Of a stretch of 33,453 nt of DNA, positions 1 through 6,654 are shown in pieces. The DNA is from Candidatus Coatesbacteria bacterium (GTDB taxonomy: Bacteria > RBG-13-66-14), in assembly GCA_014728225.1 (NCBI GenBank), contig WJLX01000093.1, forward strand, positions 1 to 33,453, given 5' to 3'. The position numbers were made by a program, and so were the translations under genes. The notes under the pieces are model-generated. The model ran no database searches and was not told where the DNA came from. It was given only the letters and a program-made list of their open reading frames with translations. Each line of letters begins with the position of its first letter. Positions within the stretch are counted from its first letter, which is position 1.

Positions 1-70
1 GTTTTTGCGGAGGCGGACCGTTGCCGCCGCTCCAACGGTCGCCGAGATGCAAAAACCGTGCCGGTTCCGG
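1..70. repeat. Dispersed inverted-repeat element, copy R1 (cut by window edge)
   Basis: Arms GTTTTTGC (1-8) and GCAAAAACCGTGCC (49-62) enclose a 40-nt interior that itself contains a GACCGTT/AACGGTC inverted repeat. The reverse complement matches copy R4 near 16.75 kb at both arms and at interior flanks ATCTCGGCGAC and CGCCTCC, so these two are homologous, not just similar hairpins. The left outer arm is lost at the window edge. Confidence 0.7.
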
Positions 71-127
71 CGGCTGAGGTGGGTCGAGGTTGCCGGGCTC
101 CGGGGTCGTTTTTCAACGGTTCCGGGG

Positions 128-169
128 AAAACACAGACGGCGGGGCGCCGCTGATCGGGCGTCCCACCG
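128..169 (-). terminator. Probable intrinsic terminator of the beta-barrel gene
   Basis: On the minus strand an imperfect 12-bp stem (158-169 with 138-149, one mismatch and one G-T pair) is followed by TCTGTGTTTT. It lies just past the stop of the gene ending at 193. Confidence 0.55.
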
Positions 170-192
170 TTGTTTTGCCAGGATGGTTGGGG

Positions 193-624
193 CTAGAAGT
201 AGTAGGTCATGCCGCCGAGGGCGCCGAAGGAGAAGTTAGTTCCCTCACCGACGAAGAGGACGGGACGGATCTCGAGGTCGAGGTAGAAGCCGGCGCCCAG
301 GGGGATGGCGACGCCGCCGACCATGGGGATGGTGAAGGCGCCGTAGTTGTCGGCGAAGGCGAAGCCGATGCCGGCTCCGACGTAGGGGACGACGCTGGAG
401 AGGCGGAAGTTGTATTTAGCGGTGGCGGTGATCATGCCGGCGCCGGTGAAAAAGTCGAAGGCGGGCTCGATTTCCAGGCTGCGGGTGAGGTAGAGGGAGG
501 CGTGGAAATTGAGATCGAAGGCGGAGCCGAGGACGCCGAGCTTGAGTCCGGCGCCGAAGCTGCCTGCGGCGGCGGGGACGACGATGAGCGCGAGTAGGAT
601 GATGATGAGAGCAGTCTTTTTCAC
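193..624 (-). CDS. Small outer-membrane beta-barrel protein
   Basis: The 143-residue product starts with a signal peptide (KKTALIIILLALIVVPAAAG, cleavage probably after the AAA). Alternating hydrophobic/polar strands rich in Gly and aromatics follow, and it ends in TYYF, a C-terminal aromatic typical of beta-barrel outer-membrane proteins handled by BamA. I chose the GTG start at 624 because AGGAGG lies 6 nt upstream and the signal peptide begins there; an upstream ATG at 663 would add a polar, unlikely N-terminus. The size suggests an 8-stranded barrel of the OmpX/OmpW type, but no family signature is clear. It is a single gene with its own promoter and terminator. Substrate or role unknown. 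Confidence 0.75.
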   Translation of the reverse strand: MKKTALIIILLALIVVPAAAGSFGAGLKLGVLGSAFDLNFHASLYLTRSLEIEPAFDFFTGAGMITATAKYNFRLSSVVPYVGAGIGFAFADNYGAFTIPMVGGVAIPLGAGFYLDLEIRPVLFVGEGTNFSFGALGGMTYYF

Positions 625-684
625 TTCGGGCCTCCTGTTCGGGTGGTTTTTATTGAGTGGCAAGCGTCAATCGTGCTTAGTGAG

Positions 685-713
685 ATTATAAACCGCGGGG
701 TCGTTGAAGGCAA
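685..713 (-). promoter_or_regulatory. Sigma-70 type promoter for the beta-barrel gene
   Basis: On the minus strand, TTGCCT (713-708) and TATAAT (690-685) are separated by 17 nt, about 60 nt upstream of the GTG start at 624. The -10 is perfect and the -35 is weak. Confidence 0.55.
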
Positions 714-803
714 GACTCGCAGAAAAAAATATAAGAAAATGCTAATATGTTATTGATAACAGGGCTGTTGGGGTTTTCCGAGCAATGATCGGTAACACTG
801 GGA

Positions 804-832
804 TTGTCTTAGCGCTTTCCTTTTGCTAAACT
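804..832 (+). promoter_or_regulatory. Sigma-70 type promoter for the lipoprotein/OmpA operon
   Basis: TTGTCT (804-809), a 17-nt spacer and TAAACT (827-832) lie about 65 nt upstream of the GTG start at 899. An AT-rich stretch at roughly 718-760 lies further upstream. Confidence 0.5.
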
Positions 833-898
833 TGGTCCATTGATGGACTTGCGTTTTTCCACATTCTCTGTCCCACGAAACAACAAGAGGAGGTAACG

Positions 899-1618
899 GT
901 GAAAAGAGCATTGTTGTTTGCCACGGCCGTCCTGCTGGTGTTGGGGCTGGTGGGTTGCACGGACCCGATCGCCAACACTCCGCTGCAGGATCAGGAGCCG
1001 CCCAATTCGCCCACCCGGGTCAAGGTCTTCCCGCCTTATAACCCGGCCGATCCGGACGCCGTCGACGGCACCTTCCTGGTTTACCGGGAGTGGTCGGTCG
1101 ATCCCTACGGTTTCGGTGACGGTTTGGAGCGTCCCGAGGCTCTCGAATATCCCTACGTGGTGATGTACGAGCCGGGCGGCGAGCTGGTTTATTCCGGCTT
1201 CAACGTTTACCGGGCCCAGTCCGACGGTGAGGGCGGCTACCAGGTCTTCGAGCTGCTCAATACCGACGGCTATCTCATGCCCGAGACTCTGCGTCCCAAA
1301 CCGACCTGGGAGAACGGCGATCCGGTTCCCAAGGATCCCCCGACGGCGGACTTCAGCGAGAACGAACTCGATTTCCCCGCCTATCAGGCCGACCTGGACG
1401 GCTTCAAGTACGACCAGAACCCGCTGGATCCCGAATGGGACCCGCGTGACGCGAGCGGTTACTTCCCGCTCAACTACTACGCCTACGCCCGTCGCGCCTA
1501 TGGTTACGTTGACAACGGCTTTGCCGTGGGTGCCGATTACACCCAGTATGCCTGGGCCGTCGTCTTTGTCGATTCCGCCGGCAACATGTCCGACGCCGTC
1601 ATCGCTACGGTCGAATAA
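899..1618 (+). CDS. Lipoprotein with fibronectin-III-like ending
   Basis: The 239-residue product has a signal peptide ending in a lipobox (LGLVGC, Cys at about residue 20), so it should be lipidated and membrane-anchored. The mature part contains a YSGFNVYRA stretch and ends YAWAVVFVDSAGNMSD, both typical of fibronectin type III strands, separated by a long Pro/Asp-rich segment. The GTG start is supported by AGAGGAGGT 6-8 nt upstream. It is followed after 35 nt by the OmpA-family gene, so the two are probably one operon and may act together at the outer membrane. No specific family was recognised. Confidence 0.75.
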   Translation: MKRALLFATAVLLVLGLVGCTDPIANTPLQDQEPPNSPTRVKVFPPYNPADPDAVDGTFLVYREWSVDPYGFGDGLERPEALEYPYVVMYEPGGELVYSGFNVYRAQSDGEGGYQVFELLNTDGYLMPETLRPKPTWENGDPVPKDPPTADFSENELDFPAYQADLDGFKYDQNPLDPEWDPRDASGYFPLNYYAYARRAYGYVDNGFAVGADYTQYAWAVVFVDSAGNMSDAVIATVE

Positions 1619-1653
1619 CACGACCAAAACCGGCAGCCTAGAAGGAGGCTTTG

Positions 1654-3282
1654 ATGAAGAAGTTCTTAGTTCTAGCAACGCTGCTCGTCGTTTTGGTCGG
1701 CATGGCCGCAGCCGAGGGTACGCATCCCTACGGCATGGCGGGTATGTTCAAGACCTGGCGAGCCAACACCATCCAGCAGTGGGGCCTGTCCCTGGGCCTG
1801 CACTTCGATGTCTGGAGTTATCGTCGTGAACTGGCCGGCTCCAGCTATGAATACGCTGAGGTCGATATCAGCGATCCCATCGACGAGATTTGGAGCCGCA
1901 ACCCCTTCCAGTTGACCCTGTGCTTCCTGGACGCCTGGGAGCTCTCCGTGGCCCCCAGCTTCGGCGCCCACAAGGTCTTCGACACCGAGATCGAGGTTCT
2001 CGATATGTCGGAGCTCTTCATCGGCACCAAGGTCAACTTCATCTTCGAGGAAGAAAACGGCTACCTGCCGGCGATGGCGATCATGATCAACGCCGACATC
2101 GGCGACATGGGCATCAACACCCACTACGACTTCCGTCCCAAGGACGTCGAAAACGACTACACCCTGGATTTCATCTACGCGCTGAGCAAACACGTCGGCC
2201 GTGACGACATCTTCAGCTACGCCCTCAACCTTGGCTACCGCCTGACCCTGGCCGATCTGGGCGTCTACGAGTACGCCTTCGACGAGGCCGAGGGTGAGAC
2301 GACCGAAACCAAGGTCGGCACCGTCGCCGCGCCCGACTACTTCATCTACGGCGTCGGCTTCGAGGTCAAACCCACCGACAACTTCGCCTTCATCACCGAC
2401 TTCAACGGCCGGATCTCCTTCGGCGACGAGGTCGAGCGTTACGGTGAGAGCGAGGAGATCTCCGACACCTGGTTCCAGATCATCCCGGGTATCCGCCTCT
2501 CCGGCGACGATTTCCTCTACTGGGACTTCGCCGTGCCGATCGGCGTGGGCCCCGACAACCCCTGGATCGAGGTCATCACCGGTTTCAGCGCCGACATCGA
2601 CCTGGTGCCGCGCGATTCCGACGGTGACGGCATCCCCGATGAGGACGACGTTTGTCCCAAGCAGCCCGAGGATTACGACGGCTTCGAAGACGCCGACGGC
2701 TGCCCCGACCTGGATAACGACGAGGACGGCATCCCCGACACCGAGGACCGTTGCCCCGACGAACCCGAGGACAAGGACGGCTTCGAGGACGCCGACGGCT
2801 GTCCGGATCCGGACAACGACGGTGACGGCATCCCCGACGAGGACGATGACTGCCCCAACGAGCCTGAGACCGTCAACGGTTACCAGGACGAGGACGGCTG
2901 CCCCGACGAGAAGCCCGTCGAGCCCGTCTACGAGGGTCCCAAGACCATCCGTCTGGACGAGATCAACTTCGAGCCCAACACCGCCGTCATGCGGCCGGGC
3001 TACCGGAGCTCCCTCGACCAGGCCGCCGAGATCCTCAAGGAGTACCCGTCCCTGACCGTCACCATCTCCGGCCACACCACCGACCGCGGTGAGCGGGGCT
3101 TCCTAATGGAGCTCTCCCGCGACCGCGCCCAGGCCGTCGTCGACGCCCTGGTCAACGACTACGGTATCGACCGCGGCCGTCTGACCGCCGTCGGTCACGG
3201 TCCGGACAAGCCGGTGGCCAGCAACTCCACCTCCAGCGGCCGGGCCCAGAACCGCCGCATCGAGTTCGAGGTCAACGACTAG
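1654..3282 (+). CDS. OmpA-family outer-membrane porin with TSP3 calcium-binding repeats
   Basis: The 542-residue protein has three parts. A signal peptide (MKKFLVLATLLVVLVGMAAA) precedes a beta-strand-rich barrel domain of about 300 residues. At about 321-420 are thrombospondin type-3 repeats of the form DxDxDGIPDxxDxCP, which bind calcium. At about 429-542 is an OmpA C-terminal peptidoglycan-binding domain with the signature from GHTTDRG through LSRDRA to NRRIEFE. The domain anchors the outer membrane to peptidoglycan; the TSP3 segment is a rigid acidic spacer across the periplasm. I chose ATG at 1654 rather than the TTG at 1651 because GGAGG sits 5 nt before it. It is second in an operon with the lipoprotein at 899 and is followed by a strong terminator. 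Confidence 0.93.
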   Translation: MKKFLVLATLLVVLVGMAAAEGTHPYGMAGMFKTWRANTIQQWGLSLGLHFDVWSYRRELAGSSYEYAEVDISDPIDEIWSRNPFQLTLCFLDAWELSVAPSFGAHKVFDTEIEVLDMSELFIGTKVNFIFEEENGYLPAMAIMINADIGDMGINTHYDFRPKDVENDYTLDFIYALSKHVGRDDIFSYALNLGYRLTLADLGVYEYAFDEAEGETTETKVGTVAAPDYFIYGVGFEVKPTDNFAFITDFNGRISFGDEVERYGESEEISDTWFQIIPGIRLSGDDFLYWDFAVPIGVGPDNPWIEVITGFSADIDLVPRDSDGDGIPDEDDVCPKQPEDYDGFEDADGCPDLDNDEDGIPDTEDRCPDEPEDKDGFEDADGCPDPDNDGDGIPDEDDDCPNEPETVNGYQDEDGCPDEKPVEPVYEGPKTIRLDEINFEPNTAVMRPGYRSSLDQAAEILKEYPSLTVTISGHTTDRGERGFLMELSRDRAQAVVDALVNDYGIDRGRLTAVGHGPDKPVASNSTSSGRAQNRRIEFEVND

Positions 3283-3312
3283 ACCGAGAACGACAGTGGT
3301 TGCAGTAACTCT

Positions 3313-3341
3313 CCGGGGGGCCTTCCAGGCCCCCCGGTTTT
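3313..3341 (+). terminator. Intrinsic terminator after the OmpA gene
   Basis: A perfect 10-bp GC stem (3313-3322 with 3328-3337) with loop TTCCA is followed by TTTT. Confidence 0.88.
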
Positions 3342-3400
3342 CGAGTTCCGCCAGTCTGATGGTGATTACTGGTTGACGCAAAAGATACGATCTGTCCCGG

Positions 3401-3859
3401 ATGAGCAGTGGGCAACGAAATCATTGCTCTGTAACGGACGATCCAGCACCCCTGGACGGCGCGGGCCTGCGCGGCGGAGGAGACAGCCGCCGACGGGCGG
3501 AGCTGGAGAAGCTCTACCCGGCCGAGATCGAGGAGCGCATCCGGGGTATCCAGAGCGGGGCGGGCTGGGCCGAGGGACAGCTCGAAGCTCATTATGAAAA
3601 CCATTCCAATGGATACGCATCCTTCGACGATTACAAGGCGTCCGTCGAAAAAACACTTCAAAGCCCGGACAGGGTGATAACAAGGTATTACAGGGACAGA
3701 CGCGGGACAGAACACTGCCAGTGGGCGTTTTATAATGCGGAAGAAGACACTCTTGTGCATGTCTACCAGGCGAGCGGTCGGATAGGGACGGCATATAGGT
3801 CGCGGGCCTGGCGCAGCGAAGATTACATGCGGACAGATACGGTGGAGGTGCTGAGATGA
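3401..3859 (+). CDS. Orphan toxin-tip-like protein, copy 1 (N-terminally truncated)
   Basis: The 152-residue product shares the block GAGLRGG...IQSGAGW (residues 20-56) with the protein at 4163, then diverges. The C-terminal part keeps the same outline: HYExH (64-68), a DxY helix, DRVxxxY, WxFY, then SGxIxT. This outline resembles the BECR-fold RNase tips of polymorphic toxins (Barnase/EndoU/ColE5-RelE class), where a His and a late Ser/Thr are catalytic; that is an inference from the pattern. Compared with copy 2 it lacks the roughly 80-residue Cys4 leader; sequence before residue 20 is unrelated, and the start is uncertain. Its stop overlaps the next gene by 4 nt (ATGA), indicating coupled translation with a putative immunity partner. 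Confidence 0.6.
   Translation: MSSGQRNHCSVTDDPAPLDGAGLRGGGDSRRRAELEKLYPAEIEERIRGIQSGAGWAEGQLEAHYENHSNGYASFDDYKASVEKTLQSPDRVITRYYRDRRGTEHCQWAFYNAEEDTLVHVYQASGRIGTAYRSRAWRSEDYMRTDTVEVLR
3458..3568 (+). repeat. Repeat block X, copy 1
   Basis: This 111-bp block encodes GAGLRGG...SGAGW and is nearly identical to 4403-4513. Similarity stops abruptly on both sides, marking it as the joint between variable tip and upstream module. Confidence 0.85.
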
Positions 3860-4170
3860 AGGCGACGGAACTTTACAAGCGATTAGTCGCGGCGCTGGCC
3901 GATGGAGACACCGATGAGGCGGACGCCGTCGTCGAGGCCCGCGACTACGTTGCCGCTGAACAGCGGGACGGTGATAGCCTAGTGATCGAAGCCGACAAGG
4001 CCCTCGTCCGCGCGGCGGATGTGCTGAGTGGCGTGGTCGATACGTTCGCCGATCGGCGGGGCGAGCCGGAGTGGTGGCACAACCTCTGGACGATCATCGA
4101 GGGCGAGTATCCCCTCGATCAGCTCCCCGAGCACGTCCGCGACCTCGCGGAAAAACTCTACTATGACTGA
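3856..4170 (+). CDS. Putative immunity-like partner protein, copy 1
   Basis: This 104-residue acidic, mostly helical protein has no signal peptide. It starts inside the stop of the toxin-like gene (ATGA overlap). The middle motif LVIEADKALVRAA is loosely matched in the 101-residue protein at 4810, and the last 25 residues (GEYPLDQLPEHVRDLAEKLY...) are almost identical between them. Divergent body plus conserved ends, directly behind an equally divergent toxin-like tip, is the classic pattern of cognate immunity genes; I infer that role and have not recognised a family. Its last 8 nt overlap the start of the leader gene at 4163. Confidence 0.6.
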   Translation: MKATELYKRLVAALADGDTDEADAVVEARDYVAAEQRDGDSLVIEADKALVRAADVLSGVVDTFADRRGEPEWWHNLWTIIEGEYPLDQLPEHVRDLAEKLYYD

Positions 4171-4361
4171 GGTCAACCAGGCGGACCTCTTCACCGGCCG
4201 GGCGCCGGTCGACGAGGACCTGACGCCCGCGCAGCGGATGAAACTGATCCGGCGGCGCTTCGGCCGCTGCCGGACCCAAACCGAGGACGGACGATGCACT
4301 GCCTGGACGACGAGCGACGGACAGCCGATGGAGATCACGCCCGAGCGCTGCCTGCGCTGCC
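4101..4361 (+). repeat. Repeat block Y, copy 1
   Basis: This 261-bp block matches 5046-5306 at constant offset 945 with few differences. It spans the conserved tail of the immunity-like gene, the overlapping start ATGACTGA and the Cys4 leader. Confidence 0.88.
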
Positions 4362-4807
4362 GGGGAATGACCAACGCCTACTTCGGTGACCCGGGCAAAC
4401 CCGGCGCGGGCCTGCGCGGCGGTGAGGGCAGCCACCGACGGGCGGAGCTGGACAAACTCTACCCGGCCGAGATCGAGGAGCGCATCAAGGGTATCCAGAG
4501 TGGGGCGGGCTGGCCGGAAGCGTCACGCCGAGGGCTGGACTGGCATTACGAGAAACACCGTGAGGACCTGGAGCTCTCCACGAGCGATGAGTGGTCACTC
4601 GACCAGTATCAGGCCGAGTCTTTGCGAGTGATCCGGGAGGCCGATCGGGTGATGACTTATCACAAGCCGGGGACCACGGACACCGTGCGCTGGGGCTTCT
4701 ATGAAAGCGCGAGCGGGTTGTATGCGGCTGTGGACGGACAGTCTGGGGCTATAGCTACAATGTTCGGGTCTGAGTACCTGGATACAAGTGCATATGTGGA
4801 GGTATAA
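4163..4807 (+). CDS. Cys4-leader plus toxin-tip-like protein, copy 2
   Basis: The 214-residue protein has three segments. Residues 1-68 form a leader with four cysteines (C36, C45, C63, C66; the last pair CLRC), which could bind one zinc. Residues 81-117 are the shared joint GAGLRGG...SGAGW. Residues 125-214 are the variable tip with HYEKH (128-132), DRVMTYH, WGFY and SGAIATMF, again in the His...Ser/Thr order seen in BECR-type RNase toxin tips. There is no signal peptide or export domain, so it is either an orphan module or intracellular. The start at 4163 is set by homology with the leader at 5108. The immunity-like gene at 4810 begins 2 nt after the stop. Toxin function is inferred from pattern and context only. 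Confidence 0.65.
   Translation: MTEVNQADLFTGRAPVDEDLTPAQRMKLIRRRFGRCRTQTEDGRCTAWTTSDGQPMEITPERCLRCRGMTNAYFGDPGKPGAGLRGGEGSHRRAELDKLYPAEIEERIKGIQSGAGWPEASRRGLDWHYEKHREDLELSTSDEWSLDQYQAESLRVIREADRVMTYHKPGTTDTVRWGFYESASGLYAAVDGQSGAIATMFGSEYLDTSAYVEV
4403..4513 (+). repeat. Repeat block X, copy 2
   Basis: Second copy of the 111-bp joint encoding GAGLRGG...SGAGW; here it is fused downstream of the Cys4 leader. Confidence 0.85.
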
Positions 4808-4809
4808 GG

Positions 4810-5115
4810 ATGACCTGGGAAGCTGTTTATCTTAAGCAGGTGGCGTTGATAAACGATCCGCCAGAGGAATTCGACGTCGCAGATGCTCTCCGTGCCAGGG
4901 GAAGGATGCAGGGCAAGGTTGTGGAAGCTGAGACGGTAAACGAGGCTGATAGGAAACTTGTCAGGGTAGCACTTTATACCGAGGGCGATCCGCACATCCC
5001 AGCCTCTGGAGAACAATGGTTTGAGAACATCAAGGCCATCGCCCGGGGCGAGTATCCCCTCGACAAGCTCCCCGAGCACGTCCGCGACCTCGCGGAAAAA
5101 CTCTACTATGACTGA
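4810..5115 (+). CDS. Putative immunity-like partner protein, copy 2
   Basis: This 101-residue protein starts 2 nt after the toxin-like gene with AGGTATAAGG upstream as a weak ribosome binding site. The body (from MTWEAVYLKQV) differs from copy 1 except for an EADxxLVRxA core, while the last roughly 22 residues are near identical and overlap the next leader gene in the same way. Its lower GC and rarer codons (TTT, ATA, TAT) in the first 70 codons contrast with its GC-rich tail, suggesting the variable part was acquired separately. Function as immunity protein is inferred. Confidence 0.6.
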   Translation: MTWEAVYLKQVALINDPPEEFDVADALRARGRMQGKVVEAETVNEADRKLVRVALYTEGDPHIPASGEQWFENIKAIARGEYPLDKLPEHVRDLAEKLYYD

Positions 5116-5306
5116 GGTCAACCAGGCGGACCTCTTCACCGGCCGGGCGCCGGTCGACGAGGACCTGACACCCGAACAGCGGATGAAGATGATCCGGCGG
5201 CGCTTCGGCCGCTGTAAAACTCAGACCGAGGACGGACGATGCACCGCCTGGACGACGAGCGACGGCCGGCCGATGGAGATCACGCCCGAGCGCTGCCTGC
5301 GCTGCC
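5046..5306 (+). repeat. Repeat block Y, copy 2
   Basis: Second copy of the immunity-tail plus leader block. After 5306 the sequence departs from copy 1 and the leader ends without a tip. Confidence 0.88.
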
Positions 5307-5335
5307 TGCGCCTGGTGGCGAGGAAGCGCCGCTGA
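5108..5335 (+). CDS. Cys4-leader protein lacking a toxin tip (copy 3)
   Basis: This 75-residue protein is almost the same as residues 1-67 of the protein at 4163, including all four cysteines and the CLRC pair, then ends with LRLVARKRR instead of the joint and tip. It could be the ancestral stand-alone form, with tips added elsewhere, or a remnant after loss of a tip. It overlaps the preceding immunity-like gene by 8 nt (ATG ACT GA) and its stop overlaps the probable start region of the coiled-coil ORF that follows. Confidence 0.55.
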   Translation: MTEVNQADLFTGRAPVDEDLTPEQRMKMIRRRFGRCKTQTEDGRCTAWTTSDGRPMEITPERCLRCLRLVARKRR

Positions 5336-5364
5336 CCAACGAGGAGCGGACGCGGGCGCGGCTG

Positions 5365-5622
5365 ATGAAGATCGCCTACCTGTCCGACGCGGGCCGCGCC
5401 CGCTGGCGCGCGGACGCCCGCCGGCGGTACGAAGAACAGCTCCGACTCGTCCGCCTCCTCGGCGAGGAACTGAGGCGGGCCGAGCGGGAGCTGCAAGAGC
5501 TTGCGCGGGAGATGGAGGCTAGCTTGACGCCCGAGGAGAAGCGACAACTGGCCGAGAAAAGGCGGCGGCGCGGACTACTGCGCAGCGCCGCCCGGGACGA
5601 CGAGATCAGGAACGGGTATTGA
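5365..5622 (+). CDS. Small basic coiled-coil protein
   Basis: From ATG 5365 the product has 85 residues (MKIAYLSDAGRARWRADARR...), a long charged helix with heptad-like Leu spacing (LLGEELRRAERELQELAREM) and a basic tail. The frame is open upstream: a CTG at 5332 with GAGGAA 6 nt before it would couple it to the stop of the leader gene, and an ATG at 5239 would overlap that gene in another frame, so the start is uncertain. No family recognised; similar small coiled coils occur in prophage and mobile regions. Confidence 0.5.
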   Translation: MKIAYLSDAGRARWRADARRRYEEQLRLVRLLGEELRRAERELQELAREMEASLTPEEKRQLAEKRRRRGLLRSAARDDEIRNGY

Positions 5623-5638
5623 CGCGTGAGGCCGGAGG

Positions 5639-5956
5639 TCAGGGAGTGGAACCAGGCTCCTCGCGGGGCACATGTAGGGAGCTAATGGCGGTTGCGACCC
5701 GCTCCAGTGCGCGATTTAGCCTAGACATTGCTTCTTTATTGTCATGGGCCTCTCCGCCTAATGAGGTCCACCCCCTGTACTCCTCCGGACCGTACTGCTT
5801 GAGCAGGGCCTCCTCGGCGGCCTTGGCCGCCCTTCTTGACGCTTCGGCCGTTGCTTCCGCTGCTCTCCTCGACTTACACGAGTTTACCGCGGCGATCACA
5901 GCCACGACGAGTGCGCCGAGGGTTACACCTAAACTGACCCAGTCAACGGTTGACAC
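5639..5956 (-). CDS. Small membrane-anchored helical protein
   Basis: The product of about 105 residues has one N-terminal membrane segment (VDWVSLGVTLGALVVAVIAA) followed by an Ala/Arg/Glu-rich helix (SRRAAEATAEASRRAAKAAEE), probably a coiled coil on the inner face. I chose GTG at 5956 because GGAGG is 5 nt upstream on that strand; ATG 5968 would include that ribosome binding site in the coding part. It is transcribed against the cassette genes and its stop nearly meets the coiled-coil gene. Architecture fits a holin-like or spanin-like accessory protein, but nothing identifies it. Confidence 0.5.
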   Translation of the reverse strand: MSTVDWVSLGVTLGALVVAVIAAVNSCKSRRAAEATAEASRRAAKAAEEALLKQYGPEEYRGWTSLGGEAHDNKEAMSRLNRALERVATAISSLHVPREEPGSTP

Positions 5957-5987
5957 GCCTGCCTCCATGTAAATGGTGGTGATTGCA

Positions 5988-6179
5988 ATGAGTGCATCAC
6001 TACAGATGGTTACAGAATTCACCGACACCAACGCCCACTTAATCGAAGCCGAGGACGGGCGCTGGGATCTGTACGACTTCCTGACGGCGTACGGCCACCG
6101 GCCGGGCGCCGGTCGACGAGGACCTGACGCCCGTGCAGCGGATGAAACTGATCCGGCGGCCGACATAACTCACGACTGA
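5988..6179 (+). pseudogene. Chimeric gene scrap: unknown N-terminus joined to leader fragment
   Basis: Codons 5988-6092 read like a real start (MSASLQMVTEFTDTNAHLIE... to WDLYDFLTAYGH) and then run into a 65-bp piece of the Cys4-leader gene in the wrong frame, giving a nonsense tail to 6179. The join is at 6096. This is best read as a truncated gene fused by recombination at the leader block. Confidence 0.45.
6096..6160 (+). repeat. Leader fragment (block Y piece), copy 3
   Basis: Matches 4192-4256 at offset 1904 with a single visible difference (CCGTG for CCGCG). In the leader frame it reads TGRAPVDEDLTPVQRMKLIR and then stops. Both edges are sharp. Confidence 0.85.
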
Positions 6180-6321
6180 AAACGCACCCGCAGCCACTAC
6201 TCTTCACGGTTAATAACAACCTTGCGTTGGCGAGAGGGCGGGTCGAGCCGCGGTGGTTCCTGACCTCCAGCGGTAAGCACAACAGCTTAGCGATCAGGGT
6301 AACCGTTGCGCGGTCCGGCGC

Positions 6322-6441
6322 GGAGCCGCCGGCGCGGTTTTTGCCCACCGGCGCGCCGCTCCGGGACCGACATCGGCCAAGCGGGGGTCGGGCTCGCGGG
6401 AACGCCGCGAGGGCTCCCGCAAAAACCGTGACGGCGGCGGC
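6322..6441. repeat. Dispersed inverted-repeat element, copy R2
   Basis: Arms GCGGTTTTTGC (6334-6344) and GCAAAAACCGTGAC (6419-6432), extended by GCCGCCGG and GGCGGCGG, enclose a 74-nt GC-rich interior with further pairing potential. Confidence 0.75.
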
Positions 6442-6463
6442 GGGGCGGCTCAGGCCGCCTACC

Positions 6464-6533
6464 GGCCCCGTCACGCTTCTTGCACCCGCGGCCTTCCGCG
6501 GGGAAGGCCGCGGGCAACAAGCGCGCCGGAGCC
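6464..6533. repeat. Dispersed inverted-repeat element, copy R3
   Basis: Arms GTCACGCTTCTTGC (6470-6483) and GCAACAAGCGCGCCGG (6514-6529) enclose a 13-bp hairpin CCCGCGGCCTTCC/GGAAGGCCGCGGG. The arms show the variant bases also seen in R5. Confidence 0.75.
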
Positions 6534-6654
6534 TCGAACCCCGGCCTTTCGGCGACCGCAGCAACAACCGGCTCCGTCTGGCCGTCGGGGCGGTGTTGAG
6601 TTATCATAGTGGTCGGTGAACTAGTCGATTACCGGGCTGGAGGTGAGGCGTCGG

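Larger units (their letters stand above)
6180..6654. other. Gene-free stretch holding two dispersed repeats
   Basis: No convincing gene. Copies R2 and R3 of the dispersed inverted repeat fill most of it. A possible -10 (TATCAT, 6602-6607) precedes the dppA-like gene, with no good -35. Confidence 0.6.

Noticed and set aside
1672-3075. Long minus-strand open frame (467 codons) opposite the OmpA gene
   Set aside because: Val/Gly/Asp-rich antisense shadow of a GC-rich gene; the plus frame has clear signal, TSP3 and OmpA domains.
6322-6533. Integron attC sites
   Set aside because: The arms do not fit the RYYYAAC/GTTRRRY core order, there is no integrase, and the elements are not between cassette genes.
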